Source of the DNA: an uncultured Eubacteriales bacterium | GTDB lineage: Bacteria > Bacillota_I > Bacilli_A > RF39 > UBA660 | Assembly (NCBI GenBank): GCA_905188025.1 | Contig: CAJJKI010000029.1 | Span: forward strand, 1-6,812 | DNA: 6,812 bases | Reading direction: 5' to 3' | Shown here: in pieces, positions 1-6,334 of the stretch | How the letters are laid out: the number at the start of each line of letters is the position of its first letter | Numbering within the stretch: the stretch's first letter is position 1 | Translations under genes and position numbers: made by a program | Notes under the pieces: generated by a model | The model's input: only the letters and a program-made list of their open reading frames with translations | Told to the model about the DNA's origin: nothing | The model's database searches: none

Positions 1-2572
1 TAATTAGTTCATCTTTACTATATTCTTGAAATTTATCTATCATTGGTTCAGGTATTTCAATAAGTCCAGCATCCTGTGCTAGTTCCACATAATTAAGTAC
101 TTCATCTAAGTTATTCATAAGTGTCTTTTTATTATCATCAAAACTATCAAATGCAGAAGCCATAATCAAGCTCTCAAGTACTTTTCTATTAACCGTTTGG
201 CTATACATTCTCTTAGTAAAATCTATAAAATCTATAAACTTGCCTTTTTCTCTTTCCTTAAGTATCATATTAGTAATATTATTTCCTACATTATGAATAA
301 TCGATAAAGGACAAATAATCTCCCCATCAGTAATTATATATTTATTCATAGATAAATTAATATCAGGTTTCTTTACCTTTATCTTATTACTTCTAAGCAT
401 TGCAATATATCCACTAGTCTTTATTTCATTATTAATTGTATTATTTAAAAGTCCTATCATAAAATATTGATAAAAATGTACTTTTAAGAAAGCCATTCTA
501 TAAGCTATCAAAGAATATGCCACAGCATGCGATTTGTTAAATCCATAATTAGCAAACTTTAAAATCAAATCATATACTCGTACTGCTACTTCCTTATCAT
601 ACCCTCTTTGAATACTATTATTAACAAATTTTTCCCTTTCACTAAGCATAATACTTTCTTTTTTCTTACTCATAGCTCTTCTTAAAATATCAGCTTCTCC
701 TAAAGAATATCCTGCCATTACCGAAGCTATCTGCATAATTTGTTCCTGATATATTATTATTCCGTATGTCTCTTTAAGAATATCTTCCAAATCAGGATGA
801 ATATAATCAATCTTAACTCTTCCATTTTTTCTTCTTATATATTCAGGAATACTATCCATTGGTCCTGGGCGATATAATGCTATCGCTGCTACAATATCAT
901 TAAAATTATTTGCTTTTAATTGTTTTAAAAATTTGATCATTCCTGCTGATTCAAATTGAAATATTCCTTCAGTGTCTCCCTTATTAAATAGTTCAATAGT
1001 CTTCTTATCTTGAAAAGGAATATTACTAAAAGTTATATTTAATCTTGTATCATTTCTAATATCTTCAATAACCCGACTAACCATCGTTAAATTACTAATT
1101 CCTAAAAAATCCATCTTAAGAAGTCCAAGTGGTTCTAAATAATCCTTAGAGTATCCTGATACATACATTCCAAGTTGATTACGATATAAAGGTATAATTT
1201 CATCTATATTCCTATTACTCATTACTACTCCCGCAGCATGCACTGATATATGTCTTGGAAGTCCCTCTATATGTAAAGCAATCTGATACATTTTTCTAAC
1301 GTCTTCAGAGTTAGCAATTAATTTCTTTAGTTGTAAATTATCTTGATAACTTTGTCTTAAATCACTACCACACATTTTAGCAACACTATCAATAAGATTA
1401 CTCTTTAAATTTAATACTCTACCAACATCACGAATAGCCTGCTTTGCTCCCAAAGTATTAAAAGTAATAATACCTACTACCTTTTTCTCGCCATACTTCT
1501 CCGTCACATAATCTATTACTTCTTGTCTCCTATCAGCATCAAAATCAATATCGATATCCGGCATTGTAACTCTCTCTTTATTAAGAAATCTTTCAAATAA
1601 CAAATTATATTTAATTGGATCAACCTCTGTTATCCCTAAAGTATAACTAACTAAAGAACCAGCTGCTGATCCTCTACCAGGACCCACTAATATATTATTT
1701 TTCTTAGCATATAATACATAATCATACACTATCAAAAAATAATCACTAAATCCCATCTCTTGAATAACCCTAAGTTCATATTCAAGTCTTTCCATATACT
1801 CATCAGGTACATTTCCATTTAATCTTTTCAAAAGTCCTTTATGACTTAACATTCTTAAATGTTCCTGACTATTAATATTTTTATCATATATTGGTAATAA
1901 ACCAGCCGTATATCCCAATTCTAAATTACAATTATCGCTAATATATTTTGTATTAATTATATCTTCTTCTAAAGAATTAGCCTTTACTTCCTCTAAAGTA
2001 AGCAAGTGTCTTCCCGTCTTTTCATGAAAAGCATACTCTCCTAGAGTCTTCCCTTCACCTATCATCACTAAATAATCTAAGTATTCATTATCTTCTTCAT
2101 TTAAATAACTAACATTATTAATAAATACAGCCTTATCATGAATCATATTTCTATCATCTATATTACTGTATCCAATAAACCTTTCATAATATATTTGATA
2201 TATCTCTTCATTATAACCATTATATGGCATCACTAATATTAGATCACTAGAGTATTCTTTCAAATCTTCTATTTGTAATTCTCTATCAGATACAATCGTT
2301 GCTAATTTAATTAAATTCTTATATCCAGAAATATTTTTAGCGTACAACAAAACTACATATTCTAAAATATGCAGTTCTATTCCAATAATTGGCTTAATAT
2401 CATTCTTTTTACATTCCAAGTAAAAATCCATTACGCCAAACATATTCCCTTCATCAGTAATCGCTAAGTTTTTGTATCCATAATCACGTGCTTTACTAAC
2501 TAGTTTTTTTATGTCATTTAAACTATTAAGAATTGAATAACTAGTTTTAACTTGTAATGCCGTATAATTCAT
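1..2572 (-). CDS. dnaE: DNA polymerase III alpha subunit DnaE (C-terminal part beyond the window)
   Basis: Replicative C-family DNA polymerase of the Bacillus DnaE type, which in Bacillus extends RNA primers, mainly on the lagging strand, before PolC takes over. I translated it by hand: one open frame of 857 codons runs to the left edge with no stop. Compared with about 1,115 residues in Bacillus DnaE, roughly 200-250 C-terminal residues are missing, including the OB-fold. Domains in order: an N-terminal PHP domain (about 1-230); the polymerase core with GPGRGSAAGS (297-306), the catalytic pair in PDIDIDF (D339, D341) and the third aspartate in LLKMDFLG (D488); then FQFESAGM (538-545), LYRPGPMD (566-573), YQEQIMQIA (607-615) and FNKSHAVAYS (678-687); and helix-hairpin-helix sequence near 757-790. 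The PHP metal ligands are largely lost and no exonuclease domain is present. There is no tryptophan in the visible 857 residues. ATG is preceded by AAGGAG (2578-2583) at 5 bases. It is the last visible gene of the dnaB-dnaI operon, 17 bases after the small membrane-protein gene. Confidence 0.97.
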   Translation of the reverse strand, partial: MNYTALQVKTSYSILNSLNDIKKLVSKARDYGYKNLAITDEGNMFGVMDFYLECKKNDIKPIIGIELHILEYVVLLYAKNISGYKNLIKLATIVSDRELQIEDLKEYSSDLILVMPYNGYNEEIYQIYYERFIGYSNIDDRNMIHDKAVFINNVSYLNEEDNEYLDYLVMIGEGKTLGEYAFHEKTGRHLLTLEEVKANSLEEDIINTKYISDNCNLELGYTAGLLPIYDKNINSQEHLRMLSHKGLLKRLNGNVPDEYMERLEYELRVIQEMGFSDYFLIVYDYVLYAKKNNILVGPGRGSAAGSLVSYTLGITEVDPIKYNLLFERFLNKERVTMPDIDIDFDADRRQEVIDYVTEKYGEKKVVGIITFNTLGAKQAIRDVGRVLNLKSNLIDSVAKMCGSDLRQSYQDNLQLKKLIANSEDVRKMYQIALHIEGLPRHISVHAAGVVMSNRNIDEIIPLYRNQLGMYVSGYSKDYLEPLGLLKMDFLGISNLTMVSRVIEDIRNDTRLNITFSNIPFQDKKTIELFNKGDTEGIFQFESAGMIKFLKQLKANNFNDIVAAIALYRPGPMDSIPEYIRRKNGRVKIDYIHPDLEDILKETYGIIIYQEQIMQIASVMAGYSLGEADILRRAMSKKKESIMLSEREKFVNNSIQRGYDKEVAVRVYDLILKFANYGFNKSHAVAYSLIAYRMAFLKVHFYQYFMIGLLNNTINNEIKTSGYIAMLRSNKIKVKKPDINLSMNKYIITDGEIICPLSIIHNVGNNITNMILKEREKGKFIDFIDFTKRMYSQTVNRKVLESLIMASAFDSFDDNKKTLMNNLDEVLNYVELAQDAGLIEIPEPMIDKFQEYSKDELI

Positions 2573-2589
2573 GAATACTCCTTCTTTCT

Positions 2590-2865
2590 CTAAAATCTCC
2601 ACATAAAGTACATTATTAATATTACTCCTACAGCAATAACTGAAGCTAAGATGGCTACATTTGAAAATCCACCACTTTTAACTCCAATATCCGCTCCAAG
2701 AATAGATCCTTTAAACTTTCTTGCAAGTTTGCTTTCCTTTTTCATTGTATGATTAGCAAGTTTATAGTTCTTATCTAATCTAAGACTATAATTATCACTT
2801 GAATTAATCATCAATGTTTCTTCAGAACCATCATCATTCTTAAAACTCTTACTCATATTATTCAT
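2590..2865 (-). CDS. Small tail-anchored membrane protein of unknown function, between dnaI and dnaE
   Basis: I do not recognise a family. The 91-residue product has a polar, charged N-terminal part (1-65, acidic near 11-16, basic KKESKLARKFK at 42-52), a GG pair at 65-66, and one hydrophobic span at about 69-89 that ends two residues before the C-terminus. There is no N-terminal signal peptide. By the positive-inside rule the N-terminal part should face the cytoplasm, making it a tail-anchored protein. The ATG at 2865 is favoured because GTGAGG (2873-2878) ends 7 bases upstream; the second methionine (codon 4) would sit 16 bases away. It lies 16 bases after dnaI and 17 before dnaE, so it is very likely co-transcribed with replication genes. 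A link to replication is inference from position only; Bacillus DnaB is membrane-associated, which makes a membrane partner plausible. It could equally be an unrelated passenger. Stop codon is TAG. Confidence 0.8.
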   Translation of the reverse strand: MNNMSKSFKNDDGSEETLMINSSDNYSLRLDKNYKLANHTMKKESKLARKFKGSILGADIGVKSGGFSNVAILASVIAVGVILIMYFMWRF

Positions 2866-2881
2866 GTTTTTTCCTCACTTT

Positions 2882-3808
2882 CTATTTCCTTTTATTTTCA
2901 CTTATCATTACTTTGCATTCACATAATTGACGAACCCTTTCAATAATTCTTCTAGCTTTAACATGATCAACTTCTTTATTAGCCACAGCTAAGTGTTGTT
3001 CTAATTCCTCTATTGTTAAATTTGAAGTAAAGAAAGTTGCCAATCGTTCTTCCATTCGGTACTGTAATATTGTACCAAGTACTTCATCTCTTGACCATTC
3101 TGTTACACTATCAGCACCTATATCATCCAATAAAAGATAATCACATTTTTTAATCTTATTAAACTTTCTCTTATATTCATCTCCATCATAAAACGATTCT
3201 TTCAAACTTCTCAAAAATTCTGGATAATAAACTATTGCAACTCTCTTACCACTCTTAGCTATTTCATTTAGCATAGCTGATACCAAGTAAGTCTTTCCAC
3301 ATCCAAAATTTCCTGATAAATATAATCCTTTATGATACTCATTCTTCTTAAAACAAGTTAAATATTCTTTAATCCATTTAATAATTTCAAATCTATTCTT
3401 ATCTTTAGTATCAATATCTTTCATCGTAGCTTTTCTAATATCCATATTAATATTAAAGTAATAAACATTATCTAGTATCTTATTATCTTCATCCATTGCT
3501 TTTTTATACTTACAAGGAACATACGAAAATTCTACCAGTCCCATATTATTATCAGGGTAATACACATATCCATTAACTTCATTCTTACATTCCATAATAT
3601 TCTTACAGCCTTGACAATTCTTAAGCTCACAAGCACTTTTCTCTATCTTAGTTGTATATTTCATCAAAGTATTATTATCTAATTTTAAATTATTACATAT
3701 TCTTCTAAATACCATATCATTATCATAATCTTTTTGAAAATCTTGTTCCAAACGATACATTGATTTTCCATACTTAGAATTACTTATAACTTCTTTCATA
3801 CTTTCCAT
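2882..3808 (-). CDS. dnaI: Primosomal protein DnaI, AAA+ helicase loader
   Basis: Cytoplasmic ATPase that loads the replicative helicase ring onto DNA together with DnaB and DnaD. The 308-residue length matches Bacillus DnaI (about 311). The N-terminal helicase-binding domain carries a cysteine cluster (C60, C65, C68, C74, C99). The C-terminal AAA+ domain shows Walker A GNFGCGKT (166-173), Walker B LLLDD (225-229), sensor 1 TSN (261-263) and the arginine-rich KARRIIERVR (284-293), where arginine finger or sensor 2 residues are expected. The segments YYPEFLRSLKES and EWSRDEVLGTILQYRM also match Bacillus DnaI closely. As I recall the Bacillus zinc site, its histidine ligand falls in a GYHP segment; here that segment is GYVY, and C74 may be the fourth ligand. 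The ATG overlaps the dnaB stop (TAATG), with AAGGAG (3817-3822) 8 bases upstream inside dnaB, which points to translational coupling. Stop codon is TAG. Confidence 0.96.
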   Translation of the reverse strand: MESMKEVISNSKYGKSMYRLEQDFQKDYDNDMVFRRICNNLKLDNNTLMKYTTKIEKSACELKNCQGCKNIMECKNEVNGYVYYPDNNMGLVEFSYVPCKYKKAMDEDNKILDNVYYFNINMDIRKATMKDIDTKDKNRFEIIKWIKEYLTCFKKNEYHKGLYLSGNFGCGKTYLVSAMLNEIAKSGKRVAIVYYPEFLRSLKESFYDGDEYKRKFNKIKKCDYLLLDDIGADSVTEWSRDEVLGTILQYRMEERLATFFTSNLTIEELEQHLAVANKEVDHVKARRIIERVRQLCECKVMISENKRK

Positions 3809-5097
3809 TATCTATACTCCTTAAGCATCTCTTCAATTGCTTGTCTTTCTTCATCAGTAGCTGCATCATGCATAATTTCTTTATCAAACCAAACTGGTAC
3901 ACTATTCTCTTTAGATATTGTTTTCTTAGAAACACTTTGACTTTTCATATGTGCTTGATGATTTTTTCTAGCAATTTCCATAGCATCTTCTACTGTCTCA
4001 ATCTTCTTTCTTTCCCATTGACCAGCTATCGTTTCTACTAAAGATCTTGTAAGTTTATTATCATTAGTTTTAAGTACATAATCTACAAGCACATTAACTA
4101 CTCCTGGTTTTAATTTATGATCAATAAGTAAATCTTCTAATAACTTAACGTCTCTCTTAACTGGTTCAGCATCTCCACATTTACTACGTAAGAAATCATA
4201 TGGACTAACTGTCTCAAAAGTATAAATCATCTTAGCAATATTTGAATTATCTCCTATCGGTTTACGCAAATATTCAGGTTGTGTCTGTTCAACCACTGTC
4301 GGAAGCAAACCACTATGATCAAATTGATAATAATCTCTTGCTACCTTACGAAGTTCATCACGATTAACCGTTCCTCTTTCATTAATACAAGACTTAATAA
4401 TACTTCCCATCCTCGTAGCGTCTATATCATATAAATACGCTAATGAAATAATTAACTCTTGTAAATCCTTCGTAAATATCTTCTTATCAATTTGCTTAGG
4501 CATACTCTCTATCAAAAAATTTATATCAAAATTACTATCAATATTTAACTTTTGCTTATTATATTTTCTAATATTATCCTTATACATATCAAAAGAAGTA
4601 CAAGGAACACTGTCAAATACCTGATTAAATTTCTTAGTAATTTCCGTATATCCTTCTTTATTAACTTTTGGTATCTTAAAATAATTAATTAGTCGGTCAT
4701 ATTCTATCTTTCCTACATTATTATATAATACTATATTAAGTATAGGATGAGAGAAAAATTCATGACAAGATACTGGCGAATATAATTCATAAATATATCT
4801 ATTAACACTATCAGTCTTAACATAGCTCTTAATTAATCCAATCGCTTCAAGTACATTTCTAACTTCTACTAATTCCTTACAAGAAAGATGCAAATTAGCT
4901 AATAAATGTGCATGAGTTAAATTATCACTCATTGTCTTCAAATGATCCAAATCATTATAAAGAACATTATATAAAGATACTGCTAACGGACCAATAATAG
5001 GTAAATATAATAAATTAATAATTTCCATATCATGAGCTGTTATCACGCTCTTATTAATAACTATATAATTATCTGCCGGTAATAATGTCATATCCAT
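3808..5097 (-). CDS. dnaB: Primosome protein DnaB (Bacillus-type replication initiation / membrane attachment protein)
   Basis: Homologue of Bacillus DnaB, which acts with DnaD and DnaI to load the helicase at oriC and at restarted forks; it is not the hexameric helicase that E. coli calls DnaB. Numbered from ATG 5097 (429 residues; Bacillus about 472), the N-terminal winged-helix part includes LYLPIIGPLAVSLYNVLY (30-47) and FFSHPILNIVLYNNVGKIEY (114-133). The middle has LAYLYDID (219-226) and VVEQTQPEYLRKP (268-280). The DnaB/DnaD-like C-terminal domain spans about 285-380 with KLKPGVVNVLVDYVL (328-342). The family motif YxxxIxxxW reads LxxxIxxxW here (L353, I357, W361). A polar linker and the PVWF segment (401-404) precede an acidic tail. 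I chose ATG 5097 over the upstream GTG at 5106 because that GTG lies inside the AGGTGG Shine-Dalgarno. First gene of the operon; its TAA overlaps the dnaI ATG by one base. Confidence 0.95.
   Translation of the reverse strand: MDMTLLPADNYIVINKSVITAHDMEIINLLYLPIIGPLAVSLYNVLYNDLDHLKTMSDNLTHAHLLANLHLSCKELVEVRNVLEAIGLIKSYVKTDSVNRYIYELYSPVSCHEFFSHPILNIVLYNNVGKIEYDRLINYFKIPKVNKEGYTEITKKFNQVFDSVPCTSFDMYKDNIRKYNKQKLNIDSNFDINFLIESMPKQIDKKIFTKDLQELIISLAYLYDIDATRMGSIIKSCINERGTVNRDELRKVARDYYQFDHSGLLPTVVEQTQPEYLRKPIGDNSNIAKMIYTFETVSPYDFLRSKCGDAEPVKRDVKLLEDLLIDHKLKPGVVNVLVDYVLKTNDNKLTRSLVETIAGQWERKKIETVEDAMEIARKNHQAHMKSQSVSKKTISKENSVPVWFDKEIMHDAATDEERQAIEEMLKEYR
3817..3822 (-). promoter_or_regulatory. dnaI ribosome binding site inside the end of dnaB
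   Basis: AAGGAG lies 8 bases before the dnaI ATG and within the last codons of dnaB, whose stop shares a base with the start codon (TAATG). Ribosomes finishing dnaB end on top of the dnaI start, so the two loader proteins are probably made at linked rates. Confidence 0.8.
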
Positions 5098-5102
5098 ATA
5101 AA

Positions 5103-5108
5103 CCACCT
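5103..5108 (-). promoter_or_regulatory. dnaB ribosome binding site that sets the start
   Basis: AGGTGG sits 5 bases before ATG 5097. A GTG in frame at 5106-5104 would extend the protein by three residues but is itself part of this Shine-Dalgarno and has no separate one upstream, so it is unlikely to be the start. A second ATG at 5091 would be 11 bases away and is a weaker alternative. Confidence 0.75.
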
Positions 5109-5116
5109 ATATATAA

Positions 5117-5125
5117 ATTATATCA
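5117..5125 (-). promoter_or_regulatory. Possible proximal promoter of dnaB (extended -10 only)
   Basis: TGATATAAT on the minus strand is a perfect extended -10 element (TG-n-TATAAT). I find no good -35 at 16-18 bases. A transcript from here would start around 5110, right at the Shine-Dalgarno, giving a leader of roughly 13 bases. In so A+T-rich a region a chance match is quite possible. Confidence 0.35.
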
Positions 5126-5203
5126 TTATTTCTATCTAAAATCTACATTTTTTATCCGCCAAAAATAATTTTTTTAAATATCATGTCAAAGTTATATCTT
5201 AGT

Positions 5204-5212
5204 ATTATATCA
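5204..5212 (-). promoter_or_regulatory. Possible second promoter of dnaB (extended -10 only)
   Basis: A second TGATATAAT on the minus strand lies about 40 bases downstream of the consensus promoter. The hexamer 17 bases upstream is GGGAAA, which is not a -35, so any activity would rest on the extended -10. Confidence 0.3.
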
Positions 5213-5243
5213 CTCTCTTAATCATATTTCCCTAAACAATATA

Positions 5244-5272
5244 ATTGTATCATTATTGCAAACATTTGTCAA
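5244..5272 (-). promoter_or_regulatory. Main candidate promoter of the dnaB-dnaI-dnaE operon
   Basis: TTGACA (5272-5267), a 17-base spacer and TACAAT (5249-5244) form a near-perfect housekeeping sigma-A promoter, with TG one base before the -10. The start site would be near 5237, giving a leader of about 140 bases before ATG 5097. The -35 overlaps one copy of a repeated ACATTTGT octamer, a possible operator. Confidence 0.8.
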
Positions 5273-5348
5273 TATATTTCCATACATTTGTTTGTTAAAT
5301 TTATTTACCCTATTTTTATCATTAAATAAAATATTCTCACTATAAAGC

Positions 5349-5434
5349 ACTAACAGCCATATATACAAAATACTAATAACCATACTTATAATATATCAAT
5401 AAACCATTTAACAATATAACTAATAACAACCATA
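5349..5434. repeat. Three imperfect copies of ACTAAYARCCATA
   Basis: On the plus strand, ACTAACAGCCATA (5349-5361) and ACTAATAACCATA (5372-5384) match at 11 of 13 positions, 23 bases apart. ACTAATAACAACCATA (5419-5434) is a third copy with three added bases. The minus strand reads TATGGYTRTTAGT. The function is unknown; the copies could be binding sites or decayed duplications, and the A+T bias inflates such matches. Confidence 0.4.
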
Positions 5435-5470
5435 TAATTTTAAGAATCATACTCCTAAACAGCTATATAA

Positions 5471-5509
5471 CTAAAAACAAAAAAACAGATACTACTTGTA
5501 TCCGTTTTT
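5471..5509 (-). terminator. Rho-independent terminator of the sigma-factor gene
   Basis: Just 8 bases after the TAG stop, the minus strand forms a stem AAACGGATAC / GTATCTGTTT (ten pairs, one G-U) with loop AAGTA, extended by A-T pairs and followed by a T-rich run, TTTTGTTTTT. The stem is also flanked by T's when read on the plus strand, so it could work in both directions, but no plus-strand gene approaches it. It isolates the replication operon from upstream transcription. Confidence 0.85.
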
Positions 5510-5516
5510 GTTAACT

Positions 5517-6218
5517 CTACATATGTTTCTTTCTTAGTAAAGATTTTGTTCCTTTAATAGCAGCTTCATCTTCTATTACTTTCTTCATCATTTTTAATTC
5601 TTTATTTAAGATTATAGAAACATAAGACTGACTTATTCCAAACTGATTAGCTATATCAGCTTGCTTATGACAAACGTCATCTAGAAGTCCAAAATACATT
5701 TCAAAAAACTTTCTAATTTGTTCAGGTTCTTCATCAATCATCTTTCTTATTAATAAAACCACTTCTTTATCAATAATATCTTCTTCAAAATAATCTTCAC
5801 TTTTAGTAAAATCAGCAATACTAAAACCATTTTCATCCTTAAAATCCAAACTTAAAACGCCTAGCTTACTTCTTTCACGTATACCTCTCAAATACATAAA
5901 GAGTTCATTATCAATACACCTTGTAACATAAGTTGAAAAAGCTATCTTTTTATCTTGATTATAACTATCTATTCCTTTAATAAGTCCAATTAATCCACAC
6001 TGTGTAAAATCATCTTGTTCAAAAAGAGGACTTTCTCGAAGAGAAAAGTGCTTAATCATCCAAACTTCTCTAAAGAAAACTAATCTCATATTAGACTCAA
6101 TTAAAATTTTTCTAGCTTTCAAGTCACCCTCATGATATCTCTTAAAAAGTTCTTGTATTTCTTCTTGAGATTTAACTGGCATTAAATTAGTACTATCATA
6201 AATATCAAACTCATTCAT
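5517..6218 (-). CDS. Sigma-70 family RNA polymerase sigma factor, sporulation-type (SigK/SigE/SigF-like)
   Basis: This protein directs RNA polymerase to a specific promoter set. Length (233 residues) and layout match the short sporulation-type sigma factors without region 1.1. Region 2.1 is at about 19-55 (GDLKARKILIESNMRLV). Region 2.2 is DDFTQCGLIGLIKGID (69-84), the core-binding helix. Regions 2.3-2.4 are at 91-115 (IAFSTYVTRCIDNELFMYLR), where the CIDNELFMYLR segment resembles the CIENEILMxLR of SigE/SigK. Region 4 runs from about 155, with the -35-binding helix-turn-helix at 185-213 (KQADIANQFGISQSYVS). The 2.1-2.2 junction (52-68) is longer and less conserved than usual, and the tail is basic (KGTKSLLRKKHM). 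I cannot assign a named sigma factor or show that the host sporulates. ATG 6218 follows AAGGGAG (6232-6226) at 7 bases. It has its own promoter and terminator, so it is probably a single-gene unit, although read-through from upstream is possible. Confidence 0.92.
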   Translation of the reverse strand: MNEFDIYDSTNLMPVKSQEEIQELFKRYHEGDLKARKILIESNMRLVFFREVWMIKHFSLRESPLFEQDDFTQCGLIGLIKGIDSYNQDKKIAFSTYVTRCIDNELFMYLRGIRERSKLGVLSLDFKDENGFSIADFTKSEDYFEEDIIDKEVVLLIRKMIDEEPEQIRKFFEMYFGLLDDVCHKQADIANQFGISQSYVSIILNKELKMMKKVIEDEAAIKGTKSLLRKKHM

Positions 6219-6245
6219 ATAAAAACTCCCTTTCGCAAGTTAAAT

Positions 6246-6274
6246 ATTTTAGCACATTACTATTATTTCGTCAA
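6246..6274 (-). promoter_or_regulatory. Promoter of the sigma-factor gene
   Basis: TTGACG (6274-6269), a 17-base spacer and TAAAAT (6251-6246), with TG one base before the -10, make a strong sigma-A type promoter. The predicted start near 6239 gives a leader of about 20 bases that contains the AAGGGAG ribosome site. I see no terminator hairpin between the upstream gene's stop (6335) and this promoter, so transcription may also read in from upstream. Confidence 0.82.
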
Positions 6275-6334
6275 ATTTCAGCATTTAAATCACTATATAA
6301 AGCATATGTATCCATGTATATTTATATCACATAA

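Larger units (their letters stand above)
5107..5470. other. Gene-free region ahead of dnaB
   Basis: About 365 very A+T-rich bases lie between the sigma-gene terminator and dnaB. I see no convincing coding sequence or structural RNA. The dnaB-proximal half (to about 5275) holds one consensus promoter and two extended -10 motifs, followed by a leader of about 140 bases. That leader contains the only GC-rich cluster of the region, GGCGGAT on the minus strand (plus-strand ATCCGCC, 5154-5160), between runs of A and T. The distal half (about 5280-5470) shows only imperfect repeats and a weak promoter-like segment near 5385-5415. Confidence 0.6.

Noticed and set aside
3841..4041. 66-codon open frame on the plus strand
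   Set aside because: It lies wholly antisense within dnaB, whose homology is clear along its length. It has no recognisable product and looks like a chance frame.
5152..5160. DnaA box (TTATCCGCC on the plus strand)
   Set aside because: Only 7 of 9 bases match the consensus, and there is no second box or AT-rich unwinding arrangement to suggest an origin or DnaA control.
5162..5190. TTGACA at 5190-5185 on the minus strand as a further promoter of dnaB
   Set aside because: The hexamer 17 bases downstream is ATTTTT, which is not a usable -10, and the extended -10 copies do not fall at the right distance.
5385..5415. Upstream promoter in the gene-free region (TTGTTA with TATTAT on the minus strand)
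   Set aside because: The spacing is only 15 bases and both boxes are imperfect. In sequence this A+T-rich such matches are expected by chance.
6300..6334. Terminator after the phosphodiester glycosidase gene
   Set aside because: The ATACATGGATACATAT segment looks repetitive but does not form a stable stem and has no T-run after it.
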